Shown here piece by piece: positions 50,175-58,370 of a stretch of 64,000 nt of DNA. The stretch comes from Pseudomonadota bacterium. GTDB taxonomy: Bacteria; Pseudomonadota; Gammaproteobacteria; Burkholderiales; Burkholderiaceae_E. The position numbers and the translations under genes were made by a program. The notes below the pieces were generated by a model, which searched no databases, was not told the origin of the DNA, and saw only the letters and a list, made by a program, of their open reading frames with translations. The stretch's first letter is position 1, and every line of letters begins with the position of its first letter. The stretch lies in the NCBI GenBank assembly GCA_023388075.1, contig JAEWGX010000134.1:54076-118075 (forward strand). The letters are read 5' to 3'.

Positions 50175-50203
50175 TTGACGCGCATGGCGTTGCTGGATAG
50201 ATT
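50175..50203 (+). promoter_or_regulatory. Sigma-70 promoter of the HpsN-like operon
   Basis: TTGACG (50175-50180, 5 of 6), 17-base spacer, TAGATT (50198-50203, 4 of 6). The LacI operator begins 3 bases later and would cover the transcription start, a standard repression layout. Confidence 0.6.
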
Positions 50204-50205
50204 GC

Positions 50206-50219
50206 TGAAAGCGCTTTCA
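50206..50219. promoter_or_regulatory. Perfect LacI-family operator
   Basis: TGAAAGCGCTTTCA is a perfect 14-bp palindrome with the central CG typical of LacI-family operators. It lies 52 bases after the lacI stop and 38 before the ATG at 50258, immediately after the -10 box. A degenerate copy is at 49041-49054. Confidence 0.8.
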
Positions 50220-50257
50220 TCATCCACATCAGGCCGGCGTCGGCCGCGAGTCGTCCA

Positions 50258-51559
50258 ATGCTCCTCAAGTCCAGTTCCTTTCGCCGACATGCGGACTCCG
50301 ATGCCCATGAAGTCGTCGCCGGCATGCTCGCCGAGATCGAGCAACGCGGCGAGGACGCGGTCAGGGAGTTTGCCAGGCGGCTCGACGGATGGACCGGCGA
50401 GATCGTCGTGTCAGCGGACGAGATTGGCCGTCGCGTTGCCGACGTGCCGGAGCACATACGGAGCGACATCGACTTTGCCATCGCGCAGGTCACCCGCTTC
50501 GCAACGGCTCAGCGCGAATCGATCCGTGATTTCTCGCTGGAGGTCCATCCCGGCCTGCTCGCGGGTCAACGGCTCGTTCCGGTGGACGTCGCCGGATGCT
50601 ACGTGCCCAGCGGACGGTACGCGCACATTGCGTCGGCCTACATGAGCATCGCAACCGCCAAGGCTGCGGGGGTCGGGACCGTGGTAGCGTGTTCGACACC
50701 CTTCGGGACGGATGGCATTCATCCGTATGTCTTGTATGCAATGAAGGCGGCCGGGGCCGACGTCGTCCTGACGCTGGGCGGCGTGCAGGCCATGGCAACC
50801 CTGGCCCACGGCCTCTTCTCCGGCTGCCCCGCCGACATCATCGTGGGGCCGGGCAACAAGTACGTGGCCGAGGCGAAGCGCATGTTGTTCGGCCGGGTCG
50901 GTATCGACGTGTTCGCCGGACCTTCCGAGATTCTCGTCATCGCCGACGACTCCGCCGATGCGGAGATCGTCGCGTCCGACCTGGTCGGCCAGTTGGAGCA
51001 CGGACACGAGTCGCCTGCATGGCTCGTTTCGCTCTCCCGTCCGGTCGCGGAGCAGGTGATCCGGCGGGTGCCGGAGCTGATCGACGCTCTGCCTCCCACG
51101 GCACGGGATGCTGCCGGATCGGCATGGACCCGTTTCGGCGAGGTCGTGGTCTGCGCGACCCGCGAGGAGGCGGCAAGCGTATCGGACAAGCGCGCTCCAG
51201 AGCACCTGGAGGTTCATGCCCGGGATCTCGATTGGTGGCTAGCGAATCTGAGATCCTACGGCTCGCTCTTCCTGGGCGAGCAGACTACGGTGGCCTTCGG
51301 AGACAAGGTATCGGGGCCCAACCACATCCTGCCCACGATGGGTGCAGCCCGGTACTCGGGGGGGTTGTCGGTGCACAAGTTCATCAAGCCGTTGACTTGG
51401 CAGCGCATGACCACCGAGGCCGCGCGCCAGATAGGGCAGGTCACGGCGCGTCTTTCCAGGCTCGAGGGCATGGAGGCACATGCAAGGACCGCGGACGACC
51501 GCCTGGCGAAGTACTTCCCGGGTGAGACGTTCGACCGCGGAGAACCGGTGCGACGCTAG
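50258..51559 (+). CDS. Histidinol dehydrogenase family, HpsN (sulfopropanediol dehydrogenase)-like
   Basis: A 433-residue NAD+/Zn2+-dependent enzyme of the HisD superfamily. The signature reads VAGCYVPSGRYAHIASAYMS, as in 2,3-dihydroxypropane-1-sulfonate 3-dehydrogenase (HpsN); biosynthetic HisD has GLYVPGGTAPLPS there. VGPGNKYVAEAKRMLFG, GQLEHGHESPAWLV and SGPNHILPT carry the family catalytic and zinc-binding residues. HisD/HpsN enzymes oxidise a primary alcohol to a carboxylate in two NAD+ steps. No his genes are near. With an FAD hydroxyacid-oxidase-like gene next, a 1,2-diol to 2-hydroxyacid step is likely, but the side chain (sulfonate or not) is unknown. Confidence 0.88.
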   Translation: MLLKSSSFRRHADSDAHEVVAGMLAEIEQRGEDAVREFARRLDGWTGEIVVSADEIGRRVADVPEHIRSDIDFAIAQVTRFATAQRESIRDFSLEVHPGLLAGQRLVPVDVAGCYVPSGRYAHIASAYMSIATAKAAGVGTVVACSTPFGTDGIHPYVLYAMKAAGADVVLTLGGVQAMATLAHGLFSGCPADIIVGPGNKYVAEAKRMLFGRVGIDVFAGPSEILVIADDSADAEIVASDLVGQLEHGHESPAWLVSLSRPVAEQVIRRVPELIDALPPTARDAAGSAWTRFGEVVVCATREEAASVSDKRAPEHLEVHARDLDWWLANLRSYGSLFLGEQTTVAFGDKVSGPNHILPTMGAARYSGGLSVHKFIKPLTWQRMTTEAARQIGQVTARLSRLEGMEAHARTADDRLAKYFPGETFDRGEPVRR

Positions 51560-51589
51560 GCTGAACCTGAACTGATATGGAGAGAGGAG

Positions 51590-53191
51590 ATGGGTAGGCG
51601 GTTGAAATTCTGGGGCTGGGGCTACGAAGACGAGGTCGTGCCTGCCTCGGAGATCGCATGGATGGAAGAGACGTGGGCCAAGCGCTTCGGGGTGTCTGGC
51701 TTCGAGGCACGACGGACTCCAGGGGCTCATGACATCGACCTGCCGCCTCCTCGAATCGCCATCCCGGCCGCGCTTGCGTCGGTCTGCACCACTGACCATT
51801 ACGAACGGGTCCTTCACTCCTACAGCAAGTCGCTTCCCGACATCATTCGTGTCTACGCGCGGGTTTGCCCGGTTGCCGTTGACGTCGTGGCGCTCCCGCG
51901 CAACGAGCAGGATGTCGTGGATCTGCTCGACTGGTGCTATCGAGTCAACGCGGTAGCGATTCCCTTCGGTGGCGGCTCGAGCGTGGTCGGTGGCGTCGTG
52001 CCGCCTGCCGACGGCGACCACGCCGGCGTGGTCAGCATCGACTTGCGGAACCTGAATCGTGTCCTGGAGATCGATCCGATCTCCCAGGCGGCGCGAATTC
52101 AGGCGGGCGTCTTCGGCCCGGCGCTCGAGGAGCAACTGAAGCCGGCGGGGTTCACGCTTCGCCACTATCCGCAGTCCTTCAAGTGCTCGACGCTCGGCGG
52201 CTGGATCGCCACGCGGGCAGGGGGTCACTTCGCGACGCTGTACACCCACATCGACGATCTGGTCGAGAGCCTCCGCGTCGTGACGCCGGCCGGCACCCTG
52301 GAGACTCGCCGACTTCCCGGATCCGGCGCCGGCCCGAGTCCGGACCGGATGTTCATCGGTTCGGAAGGCGTGCTCGGCATCATCACGGAAGCCTGGATGC
52401 GTATCCGGAAGCGACCGCAGTTCCGGGCAACAGCCTCGGTCCACTTCCCCGACTTCTTCAGCGGGGTGGACGCGGTGAGGGCCCTTTCGCAGTCGGGTCT
52501 TTACCCCTCCAACTGCCGGATCCTCGATGCCGAGGAGGCGGAGTACAACGGACTTGCGGACGGCCGTTCCAGCGTGCTGGTCGTGGCGTTCGAATCCGCC
52601 GACCATCCCGTGGACGCCGCGCTCGCCCGTGCCTTGCAACTCTGCGCGGACCATGGAGGCACCGCGGAAGGCGCCGGAGACAATTCGCACCGCGACGGCG
52701 CCGCCGGGCGTTGGCGTGACCGCTTCATGTTCCTGCCCTACTTCAAGGAGCACATGGTGTCCCGGTCCATCTTCCGGGACGCATACGAGACGTCCATAAC
52801 CTGGGACCGGTTCCGCGAATTTCACGACAGCATCAAGGAATCCGGCTTGGCTGCCGTGCGGAGGGCCACCGGACGCGAAGGCTCGGTAACCTGTCGCTTC
52901 ACGCACGTCTATCCCGACGGCCCGGCGCCGTACCTGACCTTTCATGGGCTGTCGTCGTCACCGGACCGACTCATGGACGACTACTGGGCGGTCAAGTCGG
53001 CTGCATCGGACGCGATCATCGCCGGCGGCGGCACCATCACCCATCACCACGCGGTGGGGCGCGAGCACCGACCCTGGTATGACCAGCAGCGTCCCGAGCT
53101 CTTCGCCACTGCGTTGCGCGCCGCGAAGAGATCGCTCGACCCCAAGGGCCTCCTGAACCCGGGCGTTCTGATCGATCCGGACCGGTCGTGA
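51590..53191 (+). CDS. FAD-binding oxidase, AGPS/GlcD-like
   Basis: A 533-residue vanillyl-alcohol-oxidase-fold flavoprotein. The N-terminal LKFWGWGYEDE and C-terminal ITHHHAVGREHRPWYDQQRPEL are typical of alkyldihydroxyacetonephosphate-synthase-like bacterial oxidases. FAD pyrophosphate loop PFGGGSSVVGGVVPP, STLGGWIATRAGGHFATLY and GSEGVLGIITEAW follow. Bacterial members often oxidise 2-hydroxyacids. GAGAGGAG precedes the ATG. 30 bases after the HpsN-like gene, and its stop overlaps the next GTG start. Confidence 0.9.
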   Translation: MGRRLKFWGWGYEDEVVPASEIAWMEETWAKRFGVSGFEARRTPGAHDIDLPPPRIAIPAALASVCTTDHYERVLHSYSKSLPDIIRVYARVCPVAVDVVALPRNEQDVVDLLDWCYRVNAVAIPFGGGSSVVGGVVPPADGDHAGVVSIDLRNLNRVLEIDPISQAARIQAGVFGPALEEQLKPAGFTLRHYPQSFKCSTLGGWIATRAGGHFATLYTHIDDLVESLRVVTPAGTLETRRLPGSGAGPSPDRMFIGSEGVLGIITEAWMRIRKRPQFRATASVHFPDFFSGVDAVRALSQSGLYPSNCRILDAEEAEYNGLADGRSSVLVVAFESADHPVDAALARALQLCADHGGTAEGAGDNSHRDGAAGRWRDRFMFLPYFKEHMVSRSIFRDAYETSITWDRFREFHDSIKESGLAAVRRATGREGSVTCRFTHVYPDGPAPYLTFHGLSSSPDRLMDDYWAVKSAASDAIIAGGGTITHHHAVGREHRPWYDQQRPELFATALRAAKRSLDPKGLLNPGVLIDPDRS

Positions 53192-55332
53192 GTGAAGTGG
53201 GGCCGGCAACCATGCGTTATGGCACGGATTGGGAACGATTGTTCAATCCGCGTGGCATCGCTATAGTCGGCGCCTCCCGCGACCTGAGGCGGATCGGCGG
53301 CCAGCCAGTGGACTACCTGTCCCGGTATGGCTATCCGGGTCGGGTCTATCCCGTCAATCCACGCTACGACGAGATCGCCGGGCTGCGGTGCTATCGCAGC
53401 GTCTCGGCCATCGACGGCCCTTGCGATGTCGCCCTGGTTGCAGTGAACGCCCGGTCCACTCCCGAGGTGATCAGGGAGTGCGGGCTGCTGGGGATACGGT
53501 TCGCCGTCATCTTCAGCTCCGGCTTTCGCGAAGTCGGTTCGAACGGAGCCGCGCTGGAGCAGGAGCTGCTGCACTCCGCGCGCGAGCACGGCGTGCGGTT
53601 GATCGGGCCGAACTGCCAGGGGTACCTGAACCTTGCCCAGCGGATGTACGCCACCTTCGGCGTCCTTGGCCTCGAGCCGGACCTGAAGGCAGGCAGCGTT
53701 TCCATCGTGTCGCAGAGCGGCGGGTTCGGGTTCGGCATTGTCACCGAGTGCGAGTCGGCCGGGATTGGGTTCCGCCGCATTGTCTCCTCCGGTAACGAGT
53801 CCGACATTACCACCCCGGAGATCCTGGACGCATTCGTCGAGGATGAGGGTACGCAGGTATTGGTCGGCTATGTCGAGGGGGTGAGGGACGGGCGCGCGCT
53901 CATGCAGGTCGCGCGGCGTGCCACGGATGCCGGCAAGCCGCTTCTCATGTGGAAGACCGGCAATTCTGAAGTTGGCAAGCGCGCATCACTGTCACACACG
54001 GCGAACATGACCGGCTCGTACGATGTGTACCAGGCGGCCTACCGGCAAGCAGGCATCCTGGAGGTCGGTGACATCAGCGAGATCTCGGACTGCCTGCGCG
54101 CCTTTCTCGGCGGCCGGCTTCCGAAGGGCGGCCGGGTGGCCGCGCTCGGATCGTCGGCTGGATCGTGCATTCTCTTCGCGGATCGCTGCGCGGCGCTCGG
54201 GCTCGAGATGGCCGAGCTCTCGCCGGAGACCGAAGCCGCGCTTGCCCAGGTGCTCCCGCCATTCGGCTCGCCGCGCAATCCCGTGGACGTCACGGCCGAT
54301 GTGTTCAACGACCTGAGCTCGTTCGGGAGGGCCGTTGACCTGGTGCTCGCGGATCCAAACGTCGATCTTCTCGGCGTCCTGTATGCTGGACTGTCCGGCG
54401 AGATCGCGCTGGCATGCAACAGCGCCGTCGCGGCCGCCGTAAGTCGTTCGGGCAAGCCGGCGATGCTCGCGTGGACCGCAAGGCGTCACCGGGCGGAGTC
54501 GGCCTACGCGCTGGCCGACCGGGAGGGAATACCGTACTTCGCATCGCCGGTTCGCCTGGCCAACGCCGCCTCGATGCTGACAAGGCACGCGATGAACCGG
54601 GCACGCGCCGCGACTCGAACGCTGTTCGCATCGACGCCGGAACGGACGTGGCCACCGCTGCCGGAAGGGACCGGGGCGATGAGCGAATCCGCCTCCAAGC
54701 GCATCCTGTCGGATTGGGGCATCCCGGTCACGAACGACGTCCTCGTCGGCATCGGACGGGGCCTCGAAGCCGCCGTCCGGCACTTGAAGTTCCCGCTCGC
54801 CGTGAAGGTCGTGTCCGCGGACATCCCGCACAAGACCGAAGCCGGGGCGGTCGCCCTGGGAATCGAGAGCCTGCGGAGGCTCGAGGCGTGCGTCGCGGAG
54901 ATCGTCGAGTCCGCCCGGGCTTACAAGCCCGACGCCCGCATCGAGGGCGTGCTGGTATGCGAAATGATCACCGATGGCGTGGAGATGCTCGTGGGCGTCA
55001 CGAAGGATCCGGTCTTCGGGCCGACGGTCGCACTCGGGCTCGGTGGTGTGCAGGCCGAGCTCCTCCGTGACATGACCTACCGGATCGCGCCCTTCGATGA
55101 AGACACGGCGCGCGAGATGCTCGGCGAGCTGCGCGGATCCCGGCTCCTTGCCGGTTTCCGGAACCGGGCCCCGGCCGATGTCGATGCATTGGTCGCAGCG
55201 ATTGCGTCGTTGTCACACGCAGCTTGGGCGTACCGGGAACGGCTTGTCGAGCTGGACATCAACCCGCTCTTTGTGCGGCCTCGCGGCCACGGCGTCGTGG
55301 CGGCCGATGCGCTCATGGTTCTGGGCTCGTAG
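53188..55332 (+). CDS. Acyl-CoA ligase (ADP-forming type), alpha-beta fusion
   Basis: A 714-residue fused acyl-CoA synthetase. Residues 1-470 are the alpha-like half (FNPRGIAIVGASRDLRRIGG, VSQSGGFGFGIV, phospho-His270 in LSHTANMTGS). Residues 490-714 are the ATP-grasp half (KFPLAVKVVSADIPHKTEAGAV, VGVTKDPVFGPTVALGLGG, ELDINPLFVR). It begins at a GTG overlapping the oxidase stop (GTGA); an ATG at 53212 is an alternative. It is a fused counterpart of the split pair at 43267-45356 on the other arm, so this locus has two such ligases. Confidence 0.92.
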   Translation: MSEVGPATMRYGTDWERLFNPRGIAIVGASRDLRRIGGQPVDYLSRYGYPGRVYPVNPRYDEIAGLRCYRSVSAIDGPCDVALVAVNARSTPEVIRECGLLGIRFAVIFSSGFREVGSNGAALEQELLHSAREHGVRLIGPNCQGYLNLAQRMYATFGVLGLEPDLKAGSVSIVSQSGGFGFGIVTECESAGIGFRRIVSSGNESDITTPEILDAFVEDEGTQVLVGYVEGVRDGRALMQVARRATDAGKPLLMWKTGNSEVGKRASLSHTANMTGSYDVYQAAYRQAGILEVGDISEISDCLRAFLGGRLPKGGRVAALGSSAGSCILFADRCAALGLEMAELSPETEAALAQVLPPFGSPRNPVDVTADVFNDLSSFGRAVDLVLADPNVDLLGVLYAGLSGEIALACNSAVAAAVSRSGKPAMLAWTARRHRAESAYALADREGIPYFASPVRLANAASMLTRHAMNRARAATRTLFASTPERTWPPLPEGTGAMSESASKRILSDWGIPVTNDVLVGIGRGLEAAVRHLKFPLAVKVVSADIPHKTEAGAVALGIESLRRLEACVAEIVESARAYKPDARIEGVLVCEMITDGVEMLVGVTKDPVFGPTVALGLGGVQAELLRDMTYRIAPFDEDTAREMLGELRGSRLLAGFRNRAPADVDALVAAIASLSHAAWAYRERLVELDINPLFVRPRGHGVVAADALMVLGS

Positions 55333-55376
55333 ACCCGAATGGGAGAACTGTGCTCCCAAACGATGGAGGAGAAGAC

Positions 55377-56360
55377 ATGAAAGTCACGCGCATGCGCATC
55401 AACGCGCTCCTGATGGGCGCCACGTTTTTCCTCACTGCCGGGCTTGCGGCAGCACAAGGCTATCCATCCAAGCCGATCAAGATGGTGGTGCCCTATCCGC
55501 CCGGTGGGCCCACCGACGTCCAGGCGCGCGTCGTCGCGCAGAAGCTCGGCGAAAGCCTCGGGCAGACAGTCGTCGTGGAGAACCGCGGAGGCGTCGGCGG
55601 GATGCTCGGCTCGTCAGTCGTGGCGAAGGCAGCCCCGGATGGCTACACCTTGCTCATGGGCGCGAGCGGCCCGCAGGCGATCGGACCACTGATGAGCAAG
55701 GAGCCGCTCTACGATCCCATCAAGGACTTCACACCGATCTCGCTGGTCAGCTACTCGCCCTTGATGCTGGTGGTCCATCCATCGGTGAAGGCCAGCTCCG
55801 TGAGCGAGGTGATCGCGCTGGCGAAGAGCACGCCTGGCGGGTTGAGCTACGGGTCGTTCGGCAACGGGACGATGGCCCACCTGGCGGGGGAGCTGTTCCG
55901 TACCATGGCGAAAGTCGATCTGGTGCATGTGCCGTACAAGGGTTCCGCCCCTGCGATGGCCGATCTTCTGGGCGGGCAGATTCCGATGATGTTCGACACC
56001 ATCATCACCGCATTGCCTCACGTCAAGGCGGGGAAGCTGCGCGGAATCGCCGTAACGAAGGGCACTCGCTCGGAAGCGGTTCCCGATATGCCGACGATTG
56101 CTGAAGCGGGTCTTCCCAAGTTCGAGGCGGTTTCGTGGATCGGCCTGATGGGCCCTGCCGGGATGCCCGACGACGTCGTCAAGCGGCTGAGCGATGCAAT
56201 GGTGCAGCTGTTGCGCGATCCATCGGTCAGGCAGCGGCTGGCCGACGCAGGAGCCGAGCCCGTTGGCAGCGACGCCGCTTCATTCTTTGCCCACATGCAG
56301 AAGGAGAACGGCCGTTGGGAGCCGGTCGTCCGCGCGGCAGGGCTCTATCGGCAGAACTGA
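55377..56360 (+). CDS. tctC: Bug-family tripartite tricarboxylate receptor (TctC)
   Basis: A 327-residue periplasmic receptor. Signal INALLMGATFFLTAGLAAAQ, then YPSKPIKMVVPYPPGGPTDV, VVVENRGGVGGMLGSS, AAPDGYTLLMG and HVPYKGSAPAMADL. Last gene of the LacI-controlled plus-strand operon; no tctAB nearby. ATG at 55377 with GGAGGAG upstream; a longer frame upstream is inside the ligase gene. Its stop codon abuts, without a gap, the stop of the convergent luciferase-like gene. Confidence 0.93.
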   Translation: MKVTRMRINALLMGATFFLTAGLAAAQGYPSKPIKMVVPYPPGGPTDVQARVVAQKLGESLGQTVVVENRGGVGGMLGSSVVAKAAPDGYTLLMGASGPQAIGPLMSKEPLYDPIKDFTPISLVSYSPLMLVVHPSVKASSVSEVIALAKSTPGGLSYGSFGNGTMAHLAGELFRTMAKVDLVHVPYKGSAPAMADLLGGQIPMMFDTIITALPHVKAGKLRGIAVTKGTRSEAVPDMPTIAEAGLPKFEAVSWIGLMGPAGMPDDVVKRLSDAMVQLLRDPSVRQRLADAGAEPVGSDAASFFAHMQKENGRWEPVVRAAGLYRQN

Positions 56361-57356
56361 TCAGGTCTTCGCGGCTTTCGCCACCTCGGCCGCGATCTCG
56401 AACGATCGCACGCGCGCCGCATGGTCGAAGATCTGGCCGGTCACCATCAGCTCGTCCGCGCCGGTGCGCTCGACGAAGGCCTGCATCTGCCGGCGCACCG
56501 TCTCCGGGGCGCCGATGGCGGAGCACGACAGCACCTCGTCGAGCATCGCCTTCTGCGGCGGCGGCAGGTGCGCGACGTAGCCCTTGACCGGCGGCTGCAG
56601 CTTGGAGGGCCGGCCGGTGCGCAGGTTGACGAAGGCCTGCTGCATGGAGGTGGCGATCAGCTCGCCTTCCTCGTCGCTGTCCGCGGCGAAGACGTTGAAG
56701 CCGAGCATGACGTAGGGCCGTGCCTGGCGTTCCGACGGCTTGAAGCGGGCGCGGTAGATGTCGATCGCCTGCATCATCATCGCCGGCGCGAAGTGCGAGG
56801 CGAAGGCGAACGGCAGCCCGAGCGCGGCCGCGAGCTGGGCGCCGAAGAGGCTGGAGCCGAGGATCCAGATGGGGACGTCGAGCCCCGCGCCCGGCACCGC
56901 GACCACCGCCTGGCCGGGTTCGGGCTCCTCGAAGTAGTGCATCAGTTCCAGCACGTCCTGCGGAAACTGGTCGACGTCGGAGGCGAGATTGCGTCGCAGC
57001 GCCCGCGCGGTCGCCATGTCGGAGCCCGGCGCGCGGCCGAGCCCGAGGTCGATGCGGTTGGGGAAGAGCGAGGCGAGCGTGCCGAACTGCTCCGCGATCA
57101 CGAGCGGCGAGTGGTTCGGCAGCATGATGCCGCCCGCACCGACGCGGATCCGCGACGTCCCGCCCGCGACGTGGCAGATCACCACCGAGGTGGCCGCGCT
57201 CGCGATGCCCGGCATGCTGTGGTGCTCGGCGAGCCAGTAGCGGCCGTAGCCGAGCCGCTCCGCATGGCGCGCCAGGTCCAGCGTGTTGCGTAGCGACTGG
57301 GCGGCGTCGCTGCCTTCCAGGATGGGAGAGAGGTCGAGGACCGATAGGGTAATCAT
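56361..57356 (-). CDS. Luciferase-like (LLM) flavin-dependent oxidoreductase
   Basis: A 331-residue bacterial-luciferase-fold TIM barrel. LSVLDLSPILEGSDAAQSL at the N-terminus, GYGRYWLAEHHSMPGIASAATSVVI, GAGGIMLPNHSPLVIAEQFGTLASLFPNRIDLGLGRAPGSD (in parts) are hallmarks of the LLM group 1 close to YhbW. These use FMNH2/F420-like flavins for monooxygenation, but substrates are mostly unknown. Divergent from iclR across a 97-base gap and convergent with the Bug gene. Confidence 0.92.
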   Translation of the reverse strand: MITLSVLDLSPILEGSDAAQSLRNTLDLARHAERLGYGRYWLAEHHSMPGIASAATSVVICHVAGGTSRIRVGAGGIMLPNHSPLVIAEQFGTLASLFPNRIDLGLGRAPGSDMATARALRRNLASDVDQFPQDVLELMHYFEEPEPGQAVVAVPGAGLDVPIWILGSSLFGAQLAAALGLPFAFASHFAPAMMMQAIDIYRARFKPSERQARPYVMLGFNVFAADSDEEGELIATSMQQAFVNLRTGRPSKLQPPVKGYVAHLPPPQKAMLDEVLSCSAIGAPETVRRQMQAFVERTGADELMVTGQIFDHAARVRSFEIAAEVAKAAKT

Positions 57357-57417
57357 CGGGCAATGGTAGTTCGCCCGCCGGATCCTGCCAGGCCAATCCC
57401 TGCCCGGCTTGCGCGAC

Positions 57418-57446
57418 TTGTTGCTACCGCCGTTGCCGTGTACGAT
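57418..57446 (+). promoter_or_regulatory. Putative promoter of iclR
   Basis: TTGTTG (57418-57423), 17-base spacer and TACGAT (57441-57446) lie just before the ATG at 57454, leaving only 7 bases. No ribosome site is visible, so the mRNA is probably leaderless or nearly so. Confidence 0.4.
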
Positions 57447-57453
57447 TGCTCAA

Positions 57454-58326
57454 ATGCAGGAACAGCGTTCCCATATCAGGAACACAAGGGGTGCTACGGC
57501 GAACACGCCGGCGGATCCGGTCGTCGCGGCGAATCCACAGATCGCCTCGGGCAACCAATCCGTGGCGCGGGCGCTCTCCATGCTGGCGTTGCTCGCCACG
57601 GTGCCCGACGGCATGGGCGTTCGCGACATCGCCAAGCGCCTGAAGCTCGCGCCGAGCATCGTCCAGAGAGGCATCAACACCCTGGCGGCGAGCGGGTTCG
57701 TCGAGCGGTCACACGTGCCGCAGCGCTATCGCATCGGCTACACGGCCTTCCAGGTCGGCAACGCGTTCCTGAACGGAAGCGATCTCGCGGAGATCGCCAC
57801 TTCCGAGCTTCACGTGCTGACGCAGGAAACGAGGACCAATACCTACCTGGGGGTCCTGCGTGACAGCAGGGTGGTCTACCTCGTCTGCGTCCGGAGCAAC
57901 AGCCCGCTGGTGATCAACACCGTGCCGGGATCGACCGCGCCGCTGCACGCCACCGCCTTCGGCAAGGCGCTCGTCTGCGACCTGCCCGACGAAGGCATAC
58001 GGGCCCTGCTCGGGCGGGAGCCCTACGAGCAGCTCACCCCGAAGACGAAGACGTCCTTCGGGGCGGTCCTTGCCGACATCCGCGAAGGATCGGCGCGGGG
58101 TTACTTCACCTCGGACGGGGAGAACCTGGCGAACGTCGTCGCGGTGGGCGCTCCGGTGCGGGACGCCGCCGGCCAGGTCGTGGCGGCGATCAGTGCCGCG
58201 ACCTTGCGCGCGCAGATCCGCAAGGGCGAGCTGCCGGCGCTCTGTGCCGCGGTCCGAGGTGCGGCGGAGCGCGTGTCGCGGCGCCTGGGCGCCCCGACGC
58301 GGCTGCCACCCCCCGGGACGAGGTGA
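57454..58326 (+). CDS. IclR-family transcriptional regulator
   Basis: A 290-residue IclR regulator. Winged helix SVARALSMLALLATVPDGMGVRDIAKRLKLAPSIVQRGINTLAASGFV (about 35-85) followed by the GAF-like effector domain (TNTYLGVLRDSRVVYLV, PGSTAPLHATAFGKALVCDL, GYFTSDGENLANVVAVGAPV). ATG at 57454 is preferred; a TTG at 57409 would add 15 residues from the promoter. It heads the M24/PLP/tct gene set 45 bases downstream and likely controls it. Confidence 0.92.
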   Translation: MQEQRSHIRNTRGATANTPADPVVAANPQIASGNQSVARALSMLALLATVPDGMGVRDIAKRLKLAPSIVQRGINTLAASGFVERSHVPQRYRIGYTAFQVGNAFLNGSDLAEIATSELHVLTQETRTNTYLGVLRDSRVVYLVCVRSNSPLVINTVPGSTAPLHATAFGKALVCDLPDEGIRALLGREPYEQLTPKTKTSFGAVLADIREGSARGYFTSDGENLANVVAVGAPVRDAAGQVVAAISAATLRAQIRKGELPALCAAVRGAAERVSRRLGAPTRLPPPGTR

Positions 58327-58370
58327 GAAGGGTGTCCCACGGAAATCGATCATAAGAGCATGGAGAATCA

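Noticed and set aside
50258..51559. Calling this gene biosynthetic histidinol dehydrogenase (hisD)
   Set aside because: The signature is GCYVPSGRY rather than GLYVPGGTA, no other his genes are near, and it is in a LacI-controlled catabolic operon; HpsN-like is the better name.
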